Assembly (NCBI GenBank): GCA_026874595.1
Contig: CM049306.1
Location: 82,858,142 to 82,922,141, forward strand
From: Sipunculus nudus
Taxonomy: Eukaryota; Annelida; Sipuncula; Golfingiida; Sipunculidae
Direction of reading: 5' to 3'
DNA: 64,000 bases
The position numbers were made by a program, and so were the translations under genes. Below, in pieces: positions 1 through 11,311 of the stretch (its first letter is position 1; every line of letters starts with the position of its first letter). The notes under the pieces were generated by a model. The model did no database searches, had not been told where the DNA came from, and saw only the letters and a program-made list of their open reading frames with translations.

Positions 1-1065
1 TCCTTTCAAGAAAATAAAAAATAAATTTCGTTCTGCTATGGTGTACTGTAAACAGTTCTGTTATATTTATGTTGTCTCCTGATCACTTTAAATGTTTATG
101 AAATTTTTTTTTAAATGTATAAAAAAGGTGCTAAAAATCGCCCTCCGCCACTGATTTATAAAAAAAAGTGCTGGATTCCAACATTTTTTTTAGCCTTAGA
201 TTTTAGCCTTCGTTAGATATCATTTTTTGTTTATGTTTGTGTATGTCTTGAAACATTACGTTAGGACAAAATAAAGAAAAACAAATCAGAGTAGATAGGA
301 AGGGAATCTGTGTATTTATTTTGATTTTAATGTTTTAATGTGAAGTGAGATGTGACATAAAAACAGGGATGTTATATGAGAAGACTATTTTAAAATTGGA
401 TTTTGTAGCTATCATCTGGATTTATTTTTCAGGTTTAAAGGTTTAATTTCACATTGGATTCCAGGTGATAATTCTAGTTTGAAGTGTTTATTTGTATTAA
501 AAATTCAGATTTTGTGCAACCCATCGCACAAATAAATTTTAGTTTAAGGTAGAGGTCATGCGTTATGATTGTTTAACCTGATAACTTAATTAATTTAAAA
601 GAATGAACTGTCTGATCGTGCAAAACGTGAAGCCCCTAGGTAATGATTGTTAACAATGATACCTCCATTTATGTGATAAATTGATTATATGTATTCGCAT
701 ATTTACCTTTGAGATCAACTAATCATTGTCGTTTTAGTGGTGAGTAACAGGTAGAAAAGATGAACCCCTTTCGTATCATGTTCATTCCGGTTCGTGTGTG
801 TGCATGTGTTTGTGTGTTTTTTCACAACACAATTCACGCAATCATGAACGGAATCTCATGAACCTTTCAGGGATTTTCGGGAATGGGCAAATGACGAATC
901 GGTTGGATTTTGGTGTGGACCCATGCTGCAGCACATGATCCGGATCCTCTTAATAAAGGTTCATAAAAAAATATTCACAAATGTAAAGGAAGTAACTTAT
1001 ACACGAATGAACCTGGGATAATATTGGCGGAATAAGTGAATTAAGTAGAATGCAGATTTCTCTAT
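1..1065. other. AT-rich non-coding stretch
   Basis: No open frame of note, no tRNA-like boxes and no clear repeat. There is a short GT-rich patch near 794-820 and a CTCCGCCACTG-like scrap near 143-153, which resembles fragments common in decayed invertebrate repeats. Confidence 0.6.
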
Positions 1066-1829
1066 TTTTACGGAACCCAATATCTACGGATCACGTATGA
1101 GTGATAAACATTAATTTTGTAATAGAGAAAAAAATCAGATTCTGTAACCCTAGGCAGCTTGAAATGTCTAGCGGAATGAATAAAGAAGTCAGTGTTTTTT
1201 TGTTAATAAATAACTATAATTTATACTTAAAACAACCCTAACATTACAATACACTATATCCATACAATTACACAGTACAGCAACAGTATAACAGCAAATC
1301 AATATAATCACCGGTAAATAAACAAAGTGCACAGTACCTGGATACCACCACTGTCACGGCGATAAGTCCATTAAAATGTATAAGCCGGACAAACAGTTCT
1401 CTCGGAGAATAACAGTCCAATGTTAAGCTCTTGTAACAATCCCGAAAGTAAACTGAAGACCAAATAAGATTCGTCATAAATCCAGAAGAAAATCTGAAGA
1501 AAATCTATAATTGCCGCACTTATCGGAATAGGTCCCACAAACTGACATACACGTTTCTGTGTCCTCTGGAATATTCTCTCTCCTCTCTCTCGGCTCTAAA
1601 ATACAGCCCCTTTTTATAACCTTTCCTCCGAAAACTCTAGAAAATTCCCTTTCACGAACAATCCATAATACACAGTACACACGCTCAAAGAACATACTAG
1701 AACGGCAACGCCGTGTCAGGATTCACACGTTTGCTATCCCGGCCAGGCCAGGCGATGCTGCCATGGCATCGAGCTACACGAACCACACGTGGAACATCCG
1801 TGTGCACAATAAAACAATCATCTGTAACA
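1066..1829 (-). mobile_element. Probable solo LTR, copy A (764 bp)
   Basis: This block aligns along most of its length with 55666-56584, which defines the ends. Read on the minus strand it begins TGTTACAGATG and ends near CCGTAA, the TG...CA arrangement of retroviral-type LTRs with short inverted ends (the terminal CA is intact only in copy B; here it reads AAAA). A TATAAAA motif lies on the minus strand at 1613-1619, followed by a purine-rich GAGAGAG leader, matching a U3 promoter. No primer-binding site, polypurine tract or gag/pol frame flanks it, so it appears solo. The five bases on either side (TCTAT, AGATG) do not match, so no target duplication is visible and the copy may be old. Compared with copy B it lacks about 155 bp of U3 sequence. 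An old non-LTR dispersed repeat is the alternative. Confidence 0.6.
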
Positions 1830-3304
1830 AGATGTACACACACACGTTAACACACGTTTTAAACATGGTGCTTGCAAGGTAATCTCAACATCGCTAACAG
1901 TATAATAAATTCAGCATTAGATACAAATGTTGGCGGGGACAAAATTAATTATGGCTAACACACTCTTATTCAGACGATTCCTGAGTAGACAGCCATCTCA
2001 ATAATTTAACACTCATAACAGATTCGCCTGTCGTTGAAATGTTTTATTTAAAAAACACGGCCACGTAAAGCACCCGCAATATACATCATTAATATTTATC
2101 TCATTCCTGCATGGGTACATCCGAGCGTATTATACAACCATTACTGATTAATTTTAACACACACGTATACAACTGTCAAGTGTCCATATTTAATTTCTAT
2201 TACTTAACGTATCCATGTCCTTGATCGGTAAGGTTTCATCTGTTGGGTGCCGTGTAGCAGAATTTATCAAATGAATAGTCACATCGAATGCGTCGAGTTG
2301 ATCTTAAGACGACAGGTTTTAAATGGCACTTACGGGTACTCTAAACTTCTCTGATTTATCATGTCTTGTTTAAAAACAAGACATAATCCGTCTTCTGGCG
2401 AAGAGCGGCAGTCAAAAACATTCATTCGTGTTTCTGATTAAGACAACTTATCAAGTAACCGATGAAATAACATGCATGCTGGCCGGATTCAGCCCTCTGG
2501 AATATATTACAGGCAAGCGAACCATGAATTCTCATTAAATATCTACCTCTTTCGCCCAGTGGCATCTGACCTATAGAGCATGTCCTTTCATTAAAAATTG
2601 CCCCGCTACCTAAAATATATATAATGACCATGAATATTGATTTTTCGATAAGACCTAAAATAGAAAAAAACATGACTCTAAATTATTGACCAGATTAAAT
2701 ATTACCACATTTTAAAAAAACCGATTAGAATGGGCATTGGGGCCCAACATAATGCAAGTCTTGGTTTAAAACCTTGATCCTTGTGTTGAATCAACTTTAA
2801 TTGCATTCGTATAGGCATTACCATTGTAAAATTCTGAATACCTATTGTCTCAAGAGGTTCCATATCCCAAAGTGGAAATCAGAAATGGTATAAACCATCT
2901 GAAGTAATTTCCAAACATGATTTGAATGTTATTTTGTCAATCACATGCTTGAAATCCATGTTGTCACAGTAAAATTTGTGATTTTGATGACAATTTTTTT
3001 GTGATAATTGATAACTCTATTTAGATAATGGTTGACTCTCCCGCCATATTTATAAATTAAGTTATATTTTAACCAAATGAGAATGAAAACAACCAGGATT
3101 TAAAATAACATGAATATTTTATTAATTATCTTTATCATTTAATATGCATATTTTATCATACAATTATTTGATATATACAAAGTTAAACCTTTACACAGAC
3201 GAATGATTCTGCACTAAGAAACACAATAACTTCAATAATATTTTCAACGCCGAACAGGTATTAGCGGCGCAAACGAAACACCAATAACAAGACAGGAGCG
3301 GTTT
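1830..3304. other. Non-coding stretch
   Basis: AT-rich sequence without a recognisable gene or dispersed repeat except a short hairpin at 2361-2384. Short frames here have no family character. Confidence 0.55.
2361..2384. repeat. Short perfect hairpin
   Basis: ATGTCTTGTTT is followed after two bases by AAACAAGACAT, giving an 11-bp stem with an AA loop. No flanking element ends were found, so it may be chance in AT-rich DNA. Confidence 0.5.
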
Positions 3305-3712
3305 TCAATGCGAGGCTGGCAGGAGCGAATGGGAAGTCTTAGTGATGCAGGGTTGGAGGACAGAGAGATGACAACACACTAATTCCTGCTCCCTCGTCAC
3401 TTGTTGAGGCTGAAGAGCAGGACCACATAGATTAGTGCTCATCCTGACTGGCTGACTATATCCCAGCACTTTCGCTCTCCGTGTGATCCGGAATATCGAT
3501 TGGTATTCACTAAAGTAGTCGTTGATATCAGATTGGATCGAAAACGTGTTGACATAGTTGTGAACGATCTGTCGAATTGTCTGGGTCCCAAGGGAGAGCG
3601 CTAGGATAGACGGATATCCAGGTAGGTCGATTTCTTCTTCACATTTCACAGAGATTACCTCTTTATCTCTTTGGGATAATTGCTTATCAGTTATTCCAGA
3701 TCTCTCATTATT
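3305..3712 (-). CDS. Candidate protein-coding exon, family unknown
   Basis: The minus strand is open for 135 codons between a TGA at 3713-3715 and a TGA at 3305-3307. There is no good ATG at the front: the first initiator-like codon is a GTG at 3647-3649, so if it is real it is more likely an internal or terminal exon than a complete gene. Base composition is much less AT-rich than the flanks, and the predicted residues are varied rather than simple-repeat: an acidic start (around KCEEEIDLPGYPS), then a stretch with aromatic and basic residues (IRQIVHNYV, RITRRAKVLGYSQP). The last ~40 codons look less protein-like, and a possible splice donor (CAA|GTGACG) falls before them. No domain, signal peptide or membrane segment is recognised. 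A decayed repeat with chance openness remains possible. Confidence 0.33.
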   Translation of the reverse strand, partial: NNERSGITDKQLSQRDKEVISVKCEEEIDLPGYPSILALSLGTQTIRQIVHNYVNTFSIQSDINDYFSEYQSIFRITRRAKVLGYSQPVRMSTNLCGPALQPQQVTREQELVCCHLSVLQPCITKTSHSLLPASH

Positions 3713-3962
3713 TCATGCAAGTTTCATATCCCATAAGGGCTTTCATGGGAATTATTGAATCAAATGTATTCAAGTCGCGTGTTTGGAAATTATCAGAACT
3801 AAGAAAAGACTTCTGAAATATCCAAATGATAAAATATTAAATGTACGCCGTGGCTTTGAAAGATTGTCCGCATTAATTCTCGAGTGCCGCACCAATAGAC
3901 TTTATAAATTGTCTTAACACATGTAAAATTCGTTAGGGGTGACAGCGGACATAATAAATTGA

Positions 3963-4615
3963 CATTTTCATAATTCTTACAGAAATGAGAATGAAAGGGT
4001 TACACATCGTAGTTTTGTAAAAAAAAAATACCTCTAAGTTATAACACCACTAAAGTATATTGTTCGTAAAGTATATAATCATTTTGTCTAAATGATGTGT
4101 AACACTATTGGAATACATACGTAAGATATTATGAACATTATAAGTACATTAATACAAACCGCTCTGAAATTCAATATCCGTAAATCTACCATAAATATTC
4201 CTTAAACACATATTACAATATGATTGATTTCATTAAATGAGCGATGTATTTAAAAGGTTTACAAAAAATAATCATCGTTCAATATTGCTTAACATACATG
4301 TAAAAATGCTCACAGAAAGTTAAAATAAGAAAGAAAGGTTTACACAAAGCAGTTTAGTTATAAAAAAAACCTCTCAGTTAAAACATTACTAAAGTTTATT
4401 TTTGGTATGGTACTTTTATTGTTTCTGATAGCCCAGATTTGTAACACTACTAGTACCGAATGAGAAATATCATGCGCATTACTAGGTCATATATACATAC
4501 AAATCACTCTGAAATCGTCCTTCAACATATTACGAAAAGATATATTTAATGAAATGAGGGATGCTGTTTAACTGTTTTCAATCAATAATCCCAGCCATTG
4601 GTTGATACTGCCAAA
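3963..4615. repeat. Diverged ~333-bp tandem duplication
   Basis: Two consecutive blocks share an ordered series of motifs: a CACAGAAA/TACAGAAA start, GAAAGGGTTACAC versus GAAAGGTTTACAC, a poly-A then CCTCTNAGTTA, ACTAAAGT, GTAACACTA, an ACTCTGAAAT-like motif (CGCTCTGAAAT versus CACTCTGAAAT), a CATATTAC motif, and ATGAAATGAGGGATG versus ATTAAATGAGCGATG. The second block is offset by about 333 bp. Divergence is high, with many small indels, so the duplication is old. There is no coding potential. Confidence 0.6.
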
Positions 4616-7169
4616 AAATACCTTTAAATAACGCTCATATCTATGATCATATCATTCATTCCGATATTACATAATCAATCACTTCTTTAAATACATGGTT
4701 ATAAATGAAATTTATTCAAGGATATCCGTTACTCCTGTCAATATCTCAGTGACTATCAGTTACACTCTGGTACATCCAGAACAGTTAGACCTCTACTGGA
4801 TTTAGACATGTGTGATGTTGTGCTTCAAACTAAATTTTCCGCCTCTGGTAGGTCCCGAGCTACTCAGTTACTGGTAATTTGCCGACCTAAATCTACTTTT
4901 CTTAATACAACCCTTTGCCATTCCCCTGCAGAGCCTGAATAGAAACTGCAAGGTCGCAGGACTTTAGATCATTAAGGCTAGGAGACGCGAAGGCGTTTGT
5001 AGATCGACATTTTATCGTCATCCCTCCCGCAGATTTCATCACAAAGATTGATTTCGTACCTTATCCCACTGTTGCACTTTGGAAACAGCGGTAAGTTGAT
5101 GAAAAACATAGCTTTATAAACATAGCTCACAAGTTTGACTATTAACAACATTAGGACTTTTTCTTGTTGGTGTCTCGAACCGGGAAGATTGATTCATGTT
5201 CATGTCTCCCACTGGTTGGCGCTTCTGGCAATGGCGCAGATTATAAAAACTCTTAATATCAGCGCTTCCTTCAGGGAGAAATTATAAAATACCTATTTTA
5301 ATTGACGGTGGGACCACTCGGCTTTTGCAGGGGAACAGGAAATGGAATTGTCGAAAACCATCCAAGAATATCGTAAGGGAGATTTTCCAATATGTTCACT
5401 GAAACACTAAAGGGTGATGGCAGCGCAATCTATCAGAAATAGAATCTTTATTAATTAATGCCTTGTCGAGGGTGTGGGCTCTCTGAAACATAACATTAAT
5501 TATAGACACTTGTACGGTTCTTTGTGGCATTTTGTGAAGATTGCATTGATTTAACATCGATTCCCTTCAGAGCCATCGATACTCAAGCTACATCGACTTC
5601 AAGATTTCGTAAATATTAAAGAATTTATTATTTGATCATAATGGGGAATTTTTTTGTGTGTGGTAAAAATAAAGGTGTTTAGAATTTTTAAAGGCATCCG
5701 TTCCTAAGAAATATCTTAAAACCATTTTTAAAAATAGCATTTTTCAAATAAGGCGACTGATATAATTTTAGGAAAAATAATAATTATACATCTTGTAATA
5801 TCAACTTTTGAACATCAGAAGGATAATGTGAATTATTTTTTTTGAAATTGCTCAAGTTTACAACGACATGGATTAAGACAAGATTACCTTTACGGCACCG
5901 CATCCAAAATGCAATCTGCCGTGCGTTCTAGTCAAATTATCTGGAGACAGATATGGTTCTGTTTTCGAGACGTTTGACGGTAATGAAACGCTTTATAAAT
6001 ATTTATCACTGTAATCCATTATTCATTAAAATGAAACTGGACCAATTCCGCAGAGATCGAGACATGCGAAATAAACAGACTTTGTCAGATACTTCACTCA
6101 TAGTTTCATGTTTTCACTGCGATTGACTCGCTCCACCAAAGGCCAGAGTTGTTGTATGAGACAATCTGGCCGTAACCCGGTATTTGCTCTCCCGTTTGAC
6201 TTTGAGGAATCCGAGGTTGCGGTCTCTGTGAGAAACCCAATCGCACAGGTCAATGTCATTGTTGTGTTATTCGAGTGGGAACATATATTAGCATTCCTTG
6301 TAAAGAACTGAAGAATTTGGAAACCTTTCAAGAATAAATAATGCAAGTCCATTCTACTTTTGTTCCTCTAATGTGTATTATAGTAACCGCAAAACCTCTC
6401 TTAATAAGTACGTCATCATACGTAAGTCGATCGGTGTCCTATGGTGAATTCTGTTGGAACTTTGTAAACAAGGAGACTGAAGTATCACTAGTAATTTCGC
6501 TTCTGTGTATTGGATAGACTACTAGCTGTTAAAGCACTACATAAGGGGTCCTTACTTTCAAAACAAATGTGTGTACCCTTCAATAAAAATGACAGATGAC
6601 CATTACTAACGCCTTATTCGTCGTTATATATATTGGAAAATGGAACCTTCCATTTCATGTTTCTTCGCAGCACCTGAACGTTATTTTTTCTAAATGTAAC
6701 GCGTGGGCTGAGTCCATGTACATGCATCATGTGGAAATGAAACCCGAAAATTCGTCTAAACGAGGTAACATATAAAGAGCAAAAAGTGGGACTGTGGACA
6801 AGGGATCTACTGTTCATTTTGATTTTGATAATTACTTGTCCAACAGACTGTTTTTACTGCCAAAGAACTGCGACCAATCCTAGTTAATTAATCTTGGCCC
6901 ATTTGATTGGATATAACCTCATTACCTAATCACACTATAAATGAACCAATTACTGTGCTGTTTGAATATAATTAAACAAACACAGCATAATTAAGCTGTT
7001 TTAACCGAGGACTGTAAATGTGAAGTAATCGCTATTATTTTATTATTTGGGGTTCTTTAACTATTTCCATTACAGATTTAAAGTTATTTTCTAATAAGTT
7101 TACTACTAATTTTACTTTGAAAACCTGTAATTTTCTCTTACTATTACACATAACTATTATACTATCGCA

Positions 7170-7171
<2 letters not shown>
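4616..7171. other. Non-coding stretch
   Basis: GC is somewhat higher around 4740-5250 and 5900-6350. Around 6100-6350 both strands are open for 67-84 codons, but neither product has domain character and overlapping frames on both strands argue against coding. Nothing else is recognised. Confidence 0.5.

Positions 7172-7248
<77 letters not shown>
7172..7248. repeat. (AT)n microsatellite
   Basis: About 77 bp of AT dinucleotides with one ACTT interruption near 7203. Confidence 0.95.
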
Positions 7249-7251
<3 letters not shown>

Positions 7252-7749
7252 GAAGAGCTATTAAATATTGACTTGTTACCGGCATATGCCCAAATAAGAA
7301 AACATTTGATATACTTCTGAACAGTCATGGGGTATTCGTATTCAGTATTCGTATTCATTGTATTCGAATACAGGTATTTTAAGTATTCGTATTCGTATTC
7401 GAATACATTTGTTAAAAGTACAAAGGTATTTGTATTCGTATTAAAATATATTACAGAAGCATTCTCATTCATGCATACTTTTCATGAATACATGTAATAC
7501 ACATTAATGTTGTTTACCTTTTGTCCTTTATCCATTTTGAAAAATGAACCATTATTTCAGTAGTGAATTATTTTGACCCACTTAACACATGCACACTAAC
7601 AATCTTTTTTACATATTTTGACATTTTTTTTTACTTTATTCGTATTAAATTAATATTAATGTGTTTATTTTGTCATGTGCATGTACGTCTTTATCAGTCA
7701 GACCCTTTTTACTTCTGCATTTATCCTAAACCAATGTTCTTTATACATA

Positions 7750-8360
7750 CTAGACAACAGGTATCTACATTGGGCAAGCAACGCTGTCCATATCCTTTGC
7801 TCTGTACCCTTTATATCTGATAATGCCACAATGAACTTCCTGTGTAGAGGCTGGAGGTAGCTAGGCCAGCATGCTACTAGCCCAAGACCGCTCAAGTTAA
7901 AGGGTTGAAAGCTTAATAATTACCCCTGAGTGGCTTAGGTAACAGCCCTGCCAGGGATAACAGCTCAGTACCTTACTTGACCAACCCTGATGTCCATTTC
8001 CAGTATCTTGGTAAACCTGTAATTCACAAAACTGTGAATTGTGTACCTATAGTTACAGCTACATGTAACTGGCCAGAACCCTGTTCAGTGTACATACTAG
8101 CCAACTTTAGACATGGGGCATGTAGACAACCCCCTGTATTTATCCTTTGTTGGTTGTTGTATACTTAGCTGATAATATAATGCTGCATTGAACTTCCTGT
8201 TTAAGAGGCTGGAGGCAGACCAACTTGTTAGCTAGCTACAAAGGCAGCAAGGATGAATGCTTTGTAATTACCCCTGCCTAAGATGGCTAACTGCCCTGAC
8301 AGGGGTGACAGCTTTGTACACGCAATTGACCCACGCCTGGTGTCCATTTCAAGTACCATT
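7750..8360. repeat. ~357-bp tandem pair inside the GTATTC composite
   Basis: Both units contain GAACTTCCTGT (7833 and 8190) followed by AGAGGCTGGAGG, TAATTACCCCTG, GCCCTGNCAGGG, GACAGCT or AACAGCT, and TGTCCATTTC, in the same order. Each starts near an ACTAG(A/C)CAAC motif. Identity looks moderate. The short frames in this part have no coding character. Confidence 0.7.
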
Positions 8361-8510
8361 ATCAAATTTGTACCAGGTACAGGTAGTTTAGTTCCAGGTA
8401 CAAGTACAATATACTTCCTACTTATGACGGCCAGGTACAGGTACTAGTAGAGGTAATCTGAAAATATGTACCTATGCAAGGCACAGGTACAAGTACCTGG
8501 CCCCAACCCT
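8340..8510. repeat. AGGTAC / AAGTAC hexamer-rich stretch
   Basis: CAGGTACAGGTA and CAGGTACAAGTAC motifs recur at about 8374, 8395, 8431 and 8482, with CAAGTACC at the start (8350) and again near the end (8489). It adjoins the second unit of the tandem pair and forms a second hexamer system inside the GTATTC arms. Confidence 0.65.
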
Positions 8511-8857
8511 GAAAGAAACATTCATTTATATATTTTGTGTAACAAACTACCATAATATATGAAACTCTGTCATTATGCGGTTTGGAAATTAATGCACACA
8601 CAGCGGGTTACATGAATATTTTGAATTTTGGACTAATTACATTTTGCAAACGTGAATATATGATGATTGCAGTTAATTGTATTAAACATAAAATGATACT
8701 TGATTGTTTCTTTTTGTTTTAGTAAATTGTATTCATATTGATATTCATGAATACATTTGTATTTGTATTCGTATTCGTAATTGAATACATTTCTGTTTTG
8801 GAGTATTTGTATTCGTATTCGTGTACCTCTGCTGTATTCGTATTCGTATTCGAATAC

Positions 8858-9784
8858 ATTTTTCCTGTATCCGACCCGTGTCTGCTTCTGAAGTTTATTA
8901 GTTGCCTCTTTTATATATGATATATAAGGACTATGCGGAAACATAGTATATATTGATGCATACTTTATTTCCTATTAAATAAAAATAATCTAGGGTGCAT
9001 CATTTGAACGTTTATTGGAATTTCATTCTAACTTTCTGGAAGACGTTAATGTCACCATATTACTCTTTCAGTTACCAACTTGTATAAACAAGTCCGTCCC
9101 TTTGCTCACAAGCAGGTGATTGCAACCTACCAGTTTAACGTTTCCTTTATACCTAAATAACAATATATGAAGCAACTTATTTCAATACTTCATTAAGTTT
9201 TTTTATGTTTTACATTGAATGTGTGTTCATCAAAATCCGTGGATGATATTTCGAAATATCAGCACCCTTTTTGCCGAAGTACGATATAAAATTCCAGAAA
9301 TGTGAGAGCACGCTTGAGCCAACAAGTTATTCATTAAATTCCTAAACAATACAGCCGTCGCGTGTTTGATCACAACTTGATATGAAATCTGTTTATTCAG
9401 AGTTCGACATTTTAAGCTTTACCAGAGGCAAATTTGACCCTTTATCATTATGTTTTCATAATTAATAAATCAGAGTTGAAAATATATTGCATTCATTTGT
9501 GCAAATGAATGAAATTACGTTACAGTTTTTTTGTGGGCGGTAATCGGTTTAAGTCAGATATTCAAATATTTTTTTTTTGTACAATAAATGTGATTCCTGG
9601 CTTACCCAAAGTTAATGAACTATAGATAATTCCTGTTCAAAAAGTTCTTGTAATGCCTCTGTGACGGATGTATGAACCTTTTTATCTAGTATACATTTGA
9701 CAGACAGAAAATAAATTTAATCTAAAGTGGCTGGGTGCATGGGTGCCGAACATGAAAGGTGATTAGGCCAAAAAAAAAATTAAA
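8858..9784. other. Non-coding stretch
   Basis: AT-rich, with homopolymer A and T runs. No gene or recognised repeat. Confidence 0.55.
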
Positions 9785-10084
9785 GGTATGGTTCTCAGGC
9801 ACCGCCCGCATCAATTTAAACCCCCGCATCAAAAATTTTTATTTTGATTTTCAATAAAAACTTTCCAAATTTGAGCTGCTGCCGCTCCGACATTTCATTC
9901 AAGAAGATAAAATCATTCAATTTCCTTTGTTTTGTAGAGCCTTTTCTTGTTAAGCAAAATAAAACTGTTATTTTCATGCTTTCCCCTTATCATTTGACAT
10001 TTGTATCAAAACATACCAAGAAATTCAAAATAAAAAAGCGCCCGCCCGGTTTGTTCTGAAATAAAAGTTCCTGAGAACCATACC
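9785..10084. mobile_element. MITE family 1, copy A (300 bp)
   Basis: GGTATGGTTCTCAGG at 9785 is matched in inverted orientation by CCTGAGAACCATACC ending at 10084, and the match extends into flanking A and T runs. GC-rich subterminal segments (ACCGCCCGC on one side, GCGCCCGCCCGG on the other) frame an AT-rich core with no coding capacity. A second copy lies in the opposite orientation at 58501-58769. The short length, inverted ends and second copy identify a non-autonomous DNA transposon; the superfamily is not assigned because the A/T-run flanks hide any target duplication. Confidence 0.8.
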
Positions 10085-11244
10085 TTTTTTTATTTCGGCT
10101 TTAGTTTCAAAACGCCTTTGCAAATGGCTGGTTTGTCTTACTTACCACCAGATGTCCATGTTGAATGTGTTTGAATTATTTTGGCGGGATCTCCACATGC
10201 TATAAGTAAAGAAAGCTGTCATCCTGTGCATTGTGGGATCGGTTTATTTATATAAAAGATCCACTGATCATTTTTAGTTAATAAAATTCAGATATCGGAA
10301 CAGACACTATGAAGCCTAAATATAAAAATAATTAAACATCGCTCGGAGTAATTAAATACAGTGGTCCCATTTGAAAACAGATGGATCGGCATTACCCTTA
10401 TTCTCCACCGTAAGGGAAACGAATGGCTCAGCCTGTAACCCTTAAATATTGCCACCGAGTAATCTGTTTCTACAAGGACCCCTGGGCATTGATGAAATAT
10501 TGTAATGGCGCTATAGCACACATGGTCCGCGTCTGTAAGCCGCGCCAGCGTAACACCTCTTTCATGGTAGTATATTACAGGCGACCAAGAAGCCAGGATT
10601 AAATGGACTCCATAATCTGAATGTATACTCGATCTCAGTTAAAAAAGACGACACTCTCGGTAATTTCATGGGATTGAAGAGTAAGAAACTACTTAATATT
10701 CCGAACCATACACACAGTCTTTTCGAAAGGTAAGAATTGTTCTGATCTCCTGGTCAATAGGGCCATGAAGACAAGAATTGTCCCGTATAACATGTCGCAT
10801 GGTACTGATTTTACACTTCGCCTTTGGATAAAATTAAACTTAATCCTTTCTGTGGGTGTTATCTAGAGAAGACACAGTGAGCGAAGCGTAGTGTGCAAAG
10901 CATTCCAACGACTAATTTGGGCTTAGCGGGTCACGTGATCAAGAAAAGTATGCTTATCACGTCTCGCTAAAACGTTGCACCTGTAACCTAGGTAATGATC
11001 AAATAGCAGACCTGTTGGTTAAAAAATGTTGAAGAAAAAATGTAACCGCCTGTATTTCTAATGCCGATTAAATTAGGCACTACATACAACTGCAGAATTC
11101 CATTCCAGTTTTGGTCTTCACTTTGGAACATACACGCGGAGCCTGGTTGCGTTAGCGAAAAATGCATTCGTGTGTGAGGGAACCACGACTGTGGGGCACA
11201 GTCTCCCATGGGTAGGGACCGACCTTGAAAAACTCACTGCTCTT
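10085..11244. other. Non-coding stretch
   Basis: Mixed composition with no recognised element. Sequence at 11050-11244 may be the body of the SINE that begins at 11311 on the minus strand. Confidence 0.5.
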
Positions 11245-11311
11245 TGGCAAAAATTCGAACGGATGATCTCCGGGTTTTGAGTCCTGTGCACTACCACTCC
11301 ACCACGGAAGC
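11245..11311 (-). mobile_element. tRNA-like SINE head
   Basis: On the minus strand the stretch reads GCTTCCGTGGTGGAGTGG (A-box-like TGGTGGAGTGGTAG), then about 35 bases later CGTTCGAATTTTT, a decayed B box (usual GGTTCGAATCC). The order and spacing match an internal RNA polymerase III promoter. The acceptor stem does not pair convincingly and the B box is damaged, so it is a SINE or tRNA pseudogene rather than a working tRNA. Any body would run to lower coordinates. Confidence 0.5.

Larger units (their letters stand above)
7331..8857. mobile_element. Composite with GTATTC-hexamer arms
   Basis: Degenerate tandem GTATTC hexamers, each closing with GTATTCGAATAC-type palindromic junctions, occur at 7331-7443 and again at 8729-8857 in the same orientation. 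Both contain the series GTATTC-GTATTC-GTATTC-GAATACATTT. Between them lie ~1.3 kb with an internal tandem pair and an AGGTAC-rich stretch. The paired arms suggest either one element with repeat arms or one hexamer array split by a later insertion. No terminal inverted repeat or target duplication was identified, so the outer limits are approximate. Confidence 0.5.

Noticed and set aside
1474-1695. 73-codon minus-strand frame
   Set aside because: It lies wholly inside the solo LTR and is not open in the second LTR copy.
7170-7472. Tyr/Ile-rich and Glu/Tyr-rich frames at (AT)n and GTATTC repeats, here and at 8633-8944, 37245, 42737, 48520, 51172 and 55513
   Set aside because: These are low-complexity translations of microsatellites or hexamer arrays.
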